From Synergistaceae bacterium DZ-S4 (lineage in GTDB: Bacteria; Synergistota; Synergistia; Synergistales; Synergistaceae), in assembly GCA_025943965.1 (NCBI GenBank), contig JAPCWD010000005.1:1-64000 (forward strand): 64,000 nt of DNA, read 5' to 3'. A model generated the notes under the pieces. It did not search any database. It had not been told where the DNA came from and saw only the letters and a program-made list of their open reading frames with translations. Made by a program: the position numbers and the translations under genes. This document shows positions 1 through 6,671 of the stretch, one piece after another (position 1 is the stretch's first letter; every line of letters begins with the position of its first letter).

Positions 1-44
1 CGCACTAAAAGGATATTTGGTTTCGGTCGTGCTTTCAATGGCCG

Positions 45-112
45 TTTTGCAATTCTGGGGATTTCCAGCTTGCAAAACTGGGGATTTTCATTTTGCAATT
101 CTGGGGATTTTT
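45..112. repeat. Three tandem 23-bp-period repeats, probably IS21-family terminal repeats
   Basis: Three copies of a motif close to TTGCAAWWCTGGGGATTT lie at about 45-64, 69-88 and 91-110; the TGCAA core recurs at 48, 71 and 94, an exact 23-bp period. Multiple short terminal repeats are typical of IS21-family ends, and the block lies directly beyond the broken 3' end of istB. I infer it is the istB-side terminus of the element, brought close by an internal deletion. Nothing recognisable is seen in bases 1-44. Confidence 0.55.
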
Positions 113-115
113 AGC

Positions 116-439
116 TTACAAGAAACACAGATTATGATTTTCCTCAATGTATGCGCAGGTAGATAGCCTTACTATCTGGGTCTTATCCAGTTTCCTGTCA
201 GGATGGTATTCGATATTTTCTATGCAGGCACCAGGAATCGAATAATTAGCTTTCTGTATCAGCCGGGTCAAACGGTTGCTCTTTCGTGCTGACCATTCTG
301 AATCCACAAGCATGCCGAAGCGCTCTTCAAATGACATTTCCGCAAAATATCCGTTTTTGATCTGTTCGTCAAAAGACTGGGCCATTACAGAAAGCCTCAT
401 CTCATGCAGCTTGGATATAGTATTGTTATCCAGCATCAT
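116..439 (-). pseudogene. istB: Truncated IS21-type transposition helper ATPase (IstB), N-terminal part only
   Basis: The 107-residue product matches the helical N-terminal region of IstB-like AAA+ ATPases (about the first 100 residues, ending near YIEENHNL). In the family this part is followed by the Walker A motif and the rest of the ATPase, roughly 250 residues in total. Here the frame runs into unrelated residues and a stop immediately before where the P-loop should be, then into the short terminal repeats at 45-112. No ATPase motif remains, so it cannot act as the IstA helper. Its ATG overlaps the istA stop region by a few bases, the usual istAB coupling. I infer an internal deletion between the middle of istB and the element end. 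Confidence 0.85.
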
Positions 440-1689
440 CCATTCCTCCTGTAGTACCCTGCTCCGCGCGTAAAGCCGTACTGCTCTGTCTTTTGTTTTG
501 CCGCATCCTCATTCTTGTCCGTCTCCTGCGTAAGTTTATCCTGACCTGATATAAGGATGGCCTGTATGTTCTTAAGGCTGGGGCAGGAAGTAAATGACAG
601 TGCCTTCTCACATGATGCCTCAAGGCGTATGGCTGAATATTTATCCGCAAGTTTGAGCATAGCCATGCATGACTTGTATCCCTGCTGTTCTATCCTGTAT
701 CTGCTTAACAGCAGACGGATCACGGCAGCTGTGTTCTCACCTATCTTCTCAGCCCACCTGATGAAGCGTTCCGAATCCCAGGAGACGTAATTCTTATGAT
801 TAGGCGGCATATGCCCTTCATTGGTGCTATATTGGTTGATATGACCATATAACCTGCGATGGGACGCTATACGGTTTCCCTCGAAGAATATCTCGACCAT
901 ATTCTTCGTAAGGCGCACGTCCACTTTACGTTTGATGTACTCGTACGGTACGGAGTAGTTGTGGTGGTCTGTGCTGATATGGTAGTTATACTGTACGGTG
1001 GCTATTTTCCAGGTCGCAAGTTCATATGGGTGCGGCGGCAGAGGCAGCAGGAATATCTTTTCTTCGGAGAATGCGGCTGCCCTGCTGCCTTCTTTCTTCT
1101 GGAAGGGTTTGTTGTTAAATTCAACGAGTTTGGCTGCTATTGCCTCGTTTAGTTCATGCAGGGAGAGAAACTGGACGTTACGCAGAGAGGCAAGTATCCA
1201 TGTTGAGATGATCCCGACAGAACATTCAACTGTGGCCTTGTCCCGCGGAGCCCTTGGGCGGGCAGGTATAACCGCGGTCCCATAGTGTTCTGCAAGCTCA
1301 AGATATGTCCTGTTAATTATGGTCTCGCTTTTAGATACACTTGTTACACCGGTTTTAAGGTTGTCCGGCCTGAGGATGCGTGTTACTCCACCGAAATATT
1401 TATAGGCATTGACGTGTGCGGTGGTCCAGCTTTCCTGATTCTGGGAGATGAAAGCTTCGACATATGCATAACCGCTGTACGGCAGCACTGCCACAAAGAC
1501 ATAAGATTTTATGGACGCGCCGGTGTCGGTATCCGTTATGCAAACATTCTGACCGGCCCAGTCGACCTCCATTATCTCTCCCGGCTTGTGGTCCAGATGC
1601 ATGGTTGCGTTGTTTTTAATGACATAGTCACGGTAATATTTGTTGAACTGTGTCGACTGATAAACCACCCTGGGGTCAGACCTACACAT
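436..1689 (-). pseudogene. istA: IS21-type transposase (IstA) lacking its N-terminal HTH, with a chimeric start
   Basis: From about residue 12 the 417-residue frame matches IstA. It keeps the DDE-type rve core: VDWAG with the first Asp, then RPDNLKTGV with the second Asp, then DKATVE with the catalytic Glu. IstA is normally about 500 residues and begins with a helix-turn-helix that binds the terminal repeats. That domain is missing. The first eleven codons (MCRSDPRVVYQ) are simply the reverse-strand reading of the GGGGTCAGACCTACACATT repeat at 1662-1697, so the start is an accident of a recombination junction. The DDE core looks intact, but without the DNA-binding domain and with istB broken, autonomous transposition is unlikely. 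Confidence 0.85.
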
Positions 1690-2010
1690 TTGACATTATT
1701 GCATATTTCACACAATTGACAGGAACCAGACAAAAAAAATTATAGGGTCAGCCCTAAATAAGGAAGCCTCGGCCAGGTTTATTGTGCGAGCAATGCTGAA
1801 TCAAGGCGTTAGCAGTGAATGTGAAGTGCATATTTGCGCCGATTCGCTTTATCGAAGCCTGCTGCAGGGTGAGCTGGGCCGCCATCATATTTGAAAACCA
1901 CAGAGGGGTCAGACCTACACATTTGACAAAATGGAAAACCACAGAGGGGTCAGACCTACACATTTGACAAAAGAAAACCACAGAGGGGTCAGACCTACAC
2001 AATTGACAGA
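1662..2010. repeat. Y1-transposase-associated repeats (about 40-bp unit, three tandem copies plus one partial)
   Basis: The unit reads approximately GAAAACCACAGA followed by GGGGTCAGACCTACACATTT and GACAAAA. Near-identical tandem copies start at 1893, 1934 and 1973. A partial copy at 1662-1697 forms the junction with istA, and a further unit lies at 4950-4978. The third copy runs directly into the leader of the truncated Y1 transposase at 2105. There are no unique spacers, so this is not a CRISPR array. Sequence between 1698 and 1892 is not recognised; it may be debris of another element, and 1743-1756 holds a small TAGGG/CCCTA palindrome. The short minus-strand frame here (1754-2002) only reads through the repeats and is not a gene. 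Confidence 0.75.
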
Positions 2011-2104
2011 ATGTGGATAAGTGGCAGAATGGTCAAGTCCTTGTTAGAGATAATTTGAGTCAGACCGGTATGTGTCAAAGAACTGTGATCAAGGAGATGT
2101 AAGC

Positions 2105-2305
2105 ATGGCTAGGCCTTTGCGGATGGAATACTCTGGTGCCTTTTACCATGTAACCTCCAGAGGTAACGAACAGAAGGATATTTTCAAGAGCGATCTCGAC
2201 CGAGAGAAGTTTCTATCTTGCCTTGTATCCGCGGGGGAGAGATACGGAGCTGTATTTCATGCCTACTGCCTGATGACCAATCATTTGCCTAGTAGTTATC
2301 AATGA
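2105..2305 (+). pseudogene. Truncated REP-associated tyrosine (Y1/IS200-like) transposase
   Basis: From the ATG at 2105 the 66-codon frame begins MARPLRMEYSGAFYHVTSRG, the usual start of REP-associated Y1 transposases (RAYTs), and continues to AYCLMTNH. Family members are about 200-300 residues; the His-x-His metal site begins exactly at this NH and the catalytic Tyr lies further on. Here the frame breaks off after NH, so both the second His and the Tyr are lost. The break lies about 4 bp from the stop codon of the convergent DNA methyltransferase. A Shine-Dalgarno-like AAGGAG lies 11 bp before the ATG. Its leader, but not its body, recurs at 4950-5085. Confidence 0.85.
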
Positions 2306-4475
2306 GGCTGATCTCCGCCGGTGTTAGTCTATACAGTCTTGCCACCGCTCTGTTAACAGCACGCTCGGCTTCTCGGATATCCGCGTTGATTTTATCGCTT
2401 CTTTCTTTTTCGGGTACCGAGCACAGCTTCGACAGGGCCATTGCTCCGTTTTCGATCTCGGTCTTCAGGTTGACGTGGAAGCTGTTGGTCGGGCTGATCT
2501 TCTTTATCGGGAGGACAGACAGGTTTGCGGGCTTTACCTCGTAGTGCTCGTTCAGCAGCTCTGTGCAGATCCTTCTCATGTAGAAGTCCATGAGGCTTGA
2601 GTTCAGGAGACCTAGGAGGTAGAAGTCGCCTGAGGCTATTATGCTGGTCTTGTCGTTGGAGAAGAGGCCGTTTGTGTCTATGGTTGCTGATATGCGTTTA
2701 ACTATTGTCGGGCAGATTATTTTTGTCTTTTCAAAATTTTCGTAGTAACGGCAGGAGCGGAGTTCCCACCAGTAGTCGCCTTTGTCCCTGCGCTTTGACG
2801 CCTTTTCCTCGTATTGAGCAAGGTGTTCTGCTATTGCGGGATATTGTGAACAGAGCCATTCTTCAGGTCCCATGTCGCCCCTCATCTTGTCCGTTATTCC
2901 CTTGGGAAGGAAGACCAGATATTTCTTGATGGTCGGGATGGCGTACCTTTTTACGTTTCTTCCGGAGAGGAAGGGCCTGAGTATCTTTGAGCTGTTGGGA
3001 TCTTTTTCAATAATTTTTTCTGCAGTTGCCCTGTCAGGGGCGAATGCCTCGTTGAGACCGGTGAGTATCCCGCGGTAGATATGTCCTTCAACGTATTCCT
3101 CAAGAGGTATTCCCATATCGGTTATCTTGTTCATTAGCGCCGCTGTATCCTCGGCGTCGAAGACCCATCCCTCATCGCTCAGTGCTGAAATGGTCTGCGT
3201 TGCAGACTGCTCTTCTACATAGAGGGATATGTTTTCGTGGTCCGCGTCCTCTACAACTGTAACACTGACGTCTTCGGAGGGAGCGCCGTTTGAGCCTACA
3301 ACTATCGAGAGCGGGGTAGAGATGCCCTTTACAGGGGGTATGTTTGCGTAGTCGACGATCTCGGTAATGTTTTTCTGGGACATAAAGTGACGAAGGCCGA
3401 CTCCGTATCCTGAGCGCATCCATCTGTTTGACATGAGTACACCGACCCCGCCGTTCTCAGTGGCGAGTCCGAAAGCTTTTTCTGCGTAGTAGCAGTAGAG
3501 GTCTGTGTTGTGTGAGAAAGAAGCGTATTTCTCCAGCTTTTCTTTTATAAATGAGAACTCATCCTGCTTCATGTGGGGCGGGTTTGTCGCGATGACGTCA
3601 AAGAGCATGCCTTCAAAGAGGTCTTCTGTCAGGATGTTGCCCCAGACGAACCTTCTGTCGTCTATCTTTTTCTCTGTTTGCATCCTGAGCATGGTCTTTA
3701 GTATTTCAAGGGCTCCTGCATCGTAATCAGAGGCGTAAAGGGAGCCCGTAAGGAACTGCTCCGTAAAGTTTTTTTCGGTCCTGTCCGCATGGCTGCCGAG
3801 GTATTTGTTGAGACCTGAGCGAAGCTTTGCGACAAGCCCGGCCATTGCATGAAGCATCTGTCCCGATCCCGAGGCAATATCACAGAATTTGAGATATCGC
3901 AGTGTTTTGTCTATCTCTTTAGCCTTTGCCCTTATGACAGTATCGTCGAAAAGGGCATACCCGAAGGAGAAATAGCCGTCAAGGGCCGCATCGCTGAGTC
4001 CACATGCCTTCTTTATATGTATCTTGAGAGCTCCCGAACAGGTGTGGGTCAGAATGTCTTCGGGGATGTCAACAGTGTCGTGGAGAGGTGATTTTACAAA
4101 AAAAGTACGCCAGCCCTCTCCCGTGGAGGGAACAAGAGCTACGAAAGCAGCGTCTGTGCCGGTCCGTGTGAGGTGATCCATGATAAAGTCAGCACAGTGA
4201 GGCGCGGCGTCAGAGATCGATACTCCTATCTGTGTCTTGACCAGAAGGACTTCGATCCGGGCCCGTCCGATCTTCGGAGCCTGGCTTCCAAAAAGACGGA
4301 AGGAGGATATGTGCTTTTTATATTTTTCCCCGACATGAATGCCTGAGCGGATCCAGGTATCGTCCTCATTCAAAGAGGGCAGGTAAGTCCGGATCTTCGA
4401 GAGGTATTCATCGAAGTCGATCAGCGCGTCTGAAGCCTTGAGTTCGATAAGTAGGGACTTGCCGGTACTGGACAT
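2289..4475 (-). CDS. Orphan Eco57I/TaqI-like N6-adenine DNA methyltransferase
   Basis: The 728-residue protein has a class I SAM-dependent methyltransferase core. Motif I is FCDIASGSGQML (residues about 196-207), the acidic motif II is YASDYDAGALEIL, and catalytic motif IV is ATNPPH where the family normally has NPPY. The C-terminal half resembles the TaqI/Eco57I target-recognition region and ends in the typical LYRLTPAEI motif. The start is well supported: AGGCGGTGA lies just upstream of the ATG. No PD-(D/E)XK endonuclease motif is evident in the roughly 180-residue N-terminal part, and no separate restriction gene lies nearby. It is therefore either an orphan methylase or the remnant of a type IIG-like system. 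It sits alone between transposon fragments, which suggests horizontal acquisition. The Tyr-to-His change in motif IV could lower activity. Confidence 0.85.
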   Translation of the reverse strand: MSSTGKSLLIELKASDALIDFDEYLSKIRTYLPSLNEDDTWIRSGIHVGEKYKKHISSFRLFGSQAPKIGRARIEVLLVKTQIGVSISDAAPHCADFIMDHLTRTGTDAAFVALVPSTGEGWRTFFVKSPLHDTVDIPEDILTHTCSGALKIHIKKACGLSDAALDGYFSFGYALFDDTVIRAKAKEIDKTLRYLKFCDIASGSGQMLHAMAGLVAKLRSGLNKYLGSHADRTEKNFTEQFLTGSLYASDYDAGALEILKTMLRMQTEKKIDDRRFVWGNILTEDLFEGMLFDVIATNPPHMKQDEFSFIKEKLEKYASFSHNTDLYCYYAEKAFGLATENGGVGVLMSNRWMRSGYGVGLRHFMSQKNITEIVDYANIPPVKGISTPLSIVVGSNGAPSEDVSVTVVEDADHENISLYVEEQSATQTISALSDEGWVFDAEDTAALMNKITDMGIPLEEYVEGHIYRGILTGLNEAFAPDRATAEKIIEKDPNSSKILRPFLSGRNVKRYAIPTIKKYLVFLPKGITDKMRGDMGPEEWLCSQYPAIAEHLAQYEEKASKRRDKGDYWWELRSCRYYENFEKTKIICPTIVKRISATIDTNGLFSNDKTSIIASGDFYLLGLLNSSLMDFYMRRICTELLNEHYEVKPANLSVLPIKKISPTNSFHVNLKTEIENGAMALSKLCSVPEKERSDKINADIREAERAVNRAVARLYRLTPAEISLIDNY

Positions 4476-4562
4476 GCTGTCACCGCCTGACGTGTTTTTT
4501 ATGTATATAGTATGTCTATAGTATAGGACAATGTATGAGTTTTAGCCAGAAACTGCCCGAGG

Positions 4563-4708
4563 GTGGCTGCTGAGCAATGGCTGAGCATGGCTGAGCGGTT
4601 GCTGAGCGGTAGTAAGGGCGGCCGGGAAGGGCACCGGCGGCGGTTGGCAAGCGTAGGCAAGCAGTCGTTAAAATCGGCTGAGCAATCGCTATTGTTTAGC
4701 TGACCTTA
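4563..4708. repeat. 11-bp tandem repeat block 1 (GCTGAGCRRTN-type units)
   Basis: Short head-to-tail units of 10-11 bp start at 4569: GCTGAGCAATG, GCTGAGCATG, GCTGAGCGGTT, GCTGAGCGGTA. After a GC-rich stretch (4614-4645) related variants GGCAAGC...GGCAAGCAGTC and GGCTGAGCAATC follow, ending in GTTAAAATC-like sequence. Much of 4645-4690 is repeated almost word for word at 6099-6150. The remainder of 4476-4562 and 4709-4781 is AT-rich intergenic DNA in which I see no gene. Confidence 0.7.
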
Positions 4709-4781
4709 AATCATATGGGTCGGTGCTAGAATTTCGTACAGTTTGTTAGGATAGAGTATATGCTCGAGAGGAGCTGATATC

Positions 4782-4985
4782 ATGCCAAACAAGAGACAGA
4801 AATATGATGAGGAATTTAAAAAGAATGCAGTCCGACTAAGTTTTGCCAGCAACAGGACATTTCGACAGACAGCAGATGATCTTGGTATAGAAGTGAGCAT
4901 GCTGTATCGCTGGAGAAAGTGTTACAAACTGCCATTGCAAACTGCCATTGGGGTCAGACCTACACATTTGACAAAATGTGGATAA
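4782..4985 (+). pseudogene. Truncated IS3-family transposase OrfA (HTH stump)
   Basis: The frame starts MPNKRQKYDEEFKKNAVRLS and continues through QTADDLGIEVSMLYRWRK, the N-terminal helix-turn-helix of IS3-type OrfA proteins (about 90-100 residues when intact). After about residue 48 the homology stops. The rest (LPLQTAIGVRPTHLTKCG) is a translation of a 13-bp direct duplication followed by the Y1-associated repeat. No OrfB lies downstream. The start is preceded by GAGAGGAG about 8-9 bp upstream. It is a non-functional remnant whose 3' side was lost at the repeat junction. Confidence 0.8.
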
Positions 4986-5085
4986 GTGGCGGAATGATCA
5001 AGTCCTTGTTAAAGATAATTCTGGGCAGACCTTCATGTGTCAAAGAGCAGTGATCAAGGGAGCGATAATATGGCTAGCCTTTGCT
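4950..5085 (+). repeat. Second copy of the Y1-transposase leader with a decayed start
   Basis: This stretch aligns with 1983-2120. It has one GGGGTCAGACCTACACATTT unit, then a shared leader (GTGGATAAGTGGC, ATCAAGTCCTTGTTA, TGTGTCAAAGA, GTGATCAAGG) ending at ATGGCTAGCCTTTG, which corresponds to the Y1 start ATGGCTAGGCCTTTG. Directly after that start the transposase sequence is gone and the higBA promoter begins. It is a leader remnant about 130 bp long, not a gene. Confidence 0.75.
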
Positions 5086-5087
5086 CC

Positions 5088-5146
5088 TTGACACTTTTTA
5101 TAAAAACAGATAGTATTCATTTAAATGAATATTCATTAAAAAGAAT
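5088..5146 (+). promoter_or_regulatory. higBA promoter and palindromic operator
   Basis: TTGACA at 5088-5093 and TAGTAT at 5111-5116 are separated by exactly 17 bp. A perfect 16-bp palindrome (ATTCATTTAAATGAAT, 5115-5130) overlaps the -10 and the expected start site, and a second imperfect ATTC/GAAT inverted repeat follows at 5131-5146. Type II antitoxins with an Xre domain usually repress their own promoter through such palindromes, so I infer this is the HigA operator. The ribosome site GGAGG (5156-5160) lies 7 bp before the toxin ATG. Confidence 0.7.
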
Positions 5147-5167
5147 ATTTTCCCCGGAGGAAAAGGG

Positions 5168-5524
5168 ATGGCTGAAGATCAATGCAAGGTCATTTATTCT
5201 TTAAGTTTTGTAACATGGCTTAATTCTTTATCTGCTGATGATCGAACCAGTATAGTCGCGTTTATCCGATTAATAAGGGAGCATGGAGTGGCTCTTGCCG
5301 GTTCATATTCAAAACCGGTAAAGGGTTCGAAAATTCATAGTTTACGTGAACTCAGAAAAGTATTAAATGGCAGGAAAATTCGGATCCTATACGCTTTCGA
5401 CCCGCTGCGGCGCGCAATTATGCTGACAGGCGGAGATAAGACTAACGACAAGCGGTGGTATGAAAAAAACATCGCGATAGCTGAGAGAGAATGGAGCATA
5501 TGGTTAAAGATAGATTCCAAATAG
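5168..5524 (+). CDS. higB: HigB/RelE-superfamily mRNA interferase toxin
   Basis: The 118-residue protein has the layout of phage-Gp49-like/HigB toxins: an N-terminal helical pair, then IHSLRELR followed by RKIRILYAFDPLRRAIMLTGGDKTNDKRWYEKNI, whose KxxKxxYxK-like C-terminal region is typical of the RelE fold. In this family the toxin cleaves mRNA on the ribosome. Being toxin-first, followed 34 bp later by an Xre-type antitoxin gene, is the characteristic HigBA order. The ATG at 5168 has a well-placed GGAGG. The gene is AT-richer than the surrounding core genome and lies among transposon remnants, consistent with a mobile module. Cleavage activity is inferred from family membership only. Confidence 0.85.
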   Translation: MAEDQCKVIYSLSFVTWLNSLSADDRTSIVAFIRLIREHGVALAGSYSKPVKGSKIHSLRELRKVLNGRKIRILYAFDPLRRAIMLTGGDKTNDKRWYEKNIAIAEREWSIWLKIDSK

Positions 5525-5558
5525 GGCAGAGGATCTAGTTATGTGAGGGGGAGTATTT

Positions 5559-5930
5559 ATGGAAACAGTATTGATGGATAAAAAGCATATATTTACTGAT
5601 GATAGATCCTTAAAAATGCCTGAAGGATTTATCTCTTCAGATGAATATGAAGAAAAGCTTGCTGAGGAAGAACAGACAACAATTCAAGAAAAAGCAAGAG
5701 AAATGTATACAGAACTCAAGCTTGAGCAACTGCGCAGGCAATTTAGAGTTTCTCAGAAAGAACTTGCAGGAAAAATGCAGATAACACAGTCTCAAGTTTC
5801 AAAAATTGAAAATAATCAAAATTTAGAAATAAGGACATTAAGACGATTTCTCAACAATTTAGGGCTTGAGATGGTCATTTATGCAAAAAAAGAAGATGGG
5901 GCCTTGATACCGATAACAAAACATAAATAG
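5559..5930 (+). CDS. higA: HigA-type antitoxin with Xre helix-turn-helix
   Basis: The protein is 123 residues long. The C-terminal half carries an HTH_3 domain (LKLEQLRRQFRVSQKELAGK, then ITQSQVSKIENNQNLEIRTL), while the first 45 residues are acidic and probably fold over the toxin. HigA proteins neutralise HigB and, with it, repress their shared promoter. A GAGGGGGAG ribosome site precedes the ATG at 5559. The gene follows higB by 34 bp in the same orientation and is probably cotranscribed from the promoter at 5088. The lysine-rich AT-heavy codon use resembles higB and differs from the GC-richer chromosome genes downstream. Confidence 0.85.
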   Translation: METVLMDKKHIFTDDRSLKMPEGFISSDEYEEKLAEEEQTTIQEKAREMYTELKLEQLRRQFRVSQKELAGKMQITQSQVSKIENNQNLEIRTLRRFLNNLGLEMVIYAKKEDGALIPITKHK

Positions 5931-5961
5931 GATCAAGGAAGGCTGTAAACATTTGAAAAGA

Positions 5962-6098
5962 GCGGCGAGGAACTTGCCGCGGGAAGTGCGGTTTGAAAAA
6001 CCGCGAGAAAAGTCGGCGGAGCCGACGGGAAGGGTTGTAAAGGGCAGGGGCGAGGAATTCGCGTCCTACGGCTGTTGGAGAATTGCGGCCAAAAATGC
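5962..6098. repeat. Hairpin string A (constant GGGAA/GAGAA linker)
   Basis: Successive small hairpins are separated by short purine linkers. GCGGCGAG-GAA-CTTGCCGC (5962-5980, one G-U pair) is followed by GGGAA. GCGGTTT-GAA-AAACCGC (5988-6004) is followed by GAGAA. GTCGGC-GGA-GCCGAC (6012-6026) is followed by GGGAAGG. Further weaker palindromes run to about 6098, including a GGAGAATT at 6077-6084. The linkers are the reverse complement of the AATTCTCC linker in strings B and C, so this copy lies in the opposite orientation. It adjoins the 11-bp repeats at 6099. Confidence 0.75.
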
Positions 6099-6194
6099 GG
6101 GCAAGCATAGGCAAGCGGTTGGCAAGCAGTCGTAAAAATCGGCTGAGCGGGTTGCTGAGCAATAGCTAAGCGGTCGCTAAGCAGTTGTAAAATC
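6099..6194. repeat. 11-bp tandem repeat block 2
   Basis: Units in order: GGCAAGCATA, GGCAAGCGGTT, GGCAAGCAGTC, then GTAAAAATC, then GCTGAGCGGGTT, GCTGAGCAATA, GCTAAGCGGTC, GCTAAGCAGTT, GTAAAATC. The consensus is about GSYRAGCRRTN with an 11-bp step, close to the helical repeat of DNA, and each run ends with GTAAAA(A)TC. Compared with block 1 the units are the same but their number differs, as expected for slippage or recombination within a tandem array. Confidence 0.75.
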
Positions 6195-6460
6195 TAAAAA
6201 CCTTTAAACCGAAGCCGCTGGATCCCGATTTAAGCACTTGGGGATACGAGTGTCTCTGAACTTAGTATTTCACCGGCTTTTCAAAACCTAACCAAAAGAC
6301 GCTGGATTCCCGATCTCAAAGCGCATTCGAAATAGTTCGAATGCTAAGGAGTTTTTAGATGTTTCCTTAACAGGAAACGGCATTCTCCTGATCAGAGGGG
6401 AAGCGTCCGGAAACGACAGAGAGTTAGGCTAATGGCAGAAACAACGGTAATTTTGAGCCT
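6195..6460. other. Non-coding spacer with two unrelated perfect hairpins
   Basis: No gene is seen. Two clear inverted repeats are present: GCATTCGAA-ATAG-TTCGAATGC (6323-6344, 9-bp stem) and GTTTCCT-TAAC-AGGAAAC (6361-6378, 7-bp stem). The phrase GCTGGATcCCGAT occurs twice in near-identical form (about 6218 and 6301), suggesting decayed interspersed repeats. No T-tract follows either hairpin, so they are not obvious terminators. Confidence 0.5.
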
Positions 6461-6462
6461 CC

Positions 6463-6586
6463 GCGGCCTTTGGCCGCAATTCTCCGCGATGCGAAGCGAG
6501 CGAATTCTCCAGCGACTGGGATTTTAAGTCGCGAATTCACCGCAGGACGAAGTCCTGCAAATTCTCCGCGGCATGCTCCATGCCGC
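6463..6586. repeat. Hairpin string B (constant AATTCTCC linker)
   Basis: Elements in order: GCGGCC-TTT-GGCCGC (6463-6477); linker AATTCTCC; a non-palindromic GCGATGCGAAGCGAGC (6486-6501); linker GAATTCTCC; GCGACT...AGTCGC (6512-6532); linker GAATTCACC; GCAGGAC-GAA-GTCCTGC (6542-6558); linker AAATTCTCC; GCGGCATG-CTC-CATGCCGC (6568-6586). The order and linkers are repeated at 22379-22468, where the stems differ but remain paired. Confidence 0.8.
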
Positions 6587-6671
6587 AAAATTTCTACTCT
6601 GGAATTTATTTGTAAGATGTGTTAATCTTCGCAAACGGAGATGGTGCTGTTTGTACAAATTCAGTAATGTT

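Noticed and set aside
1754..2002. 82-residue minus-strand frame (MCRSDPSVVF repeats)
   Set aside because: It is only the translation of the Y1-associated repeats; no independent coding evidence.
1893..2010. Possible CRISPR array from three evenly spaced repeats
   Set aside because: The copies are directly tandem at about 40 bp with no unique spacers, and no cas genes are present; they are transposase-associated repeats.
5953..6135. 60-residue frame rich in Arg and Lys across hairpin string A
   Set aside because: It follows the palindromes and repeats, has no ribosome site, and its composition comes from the repeats.
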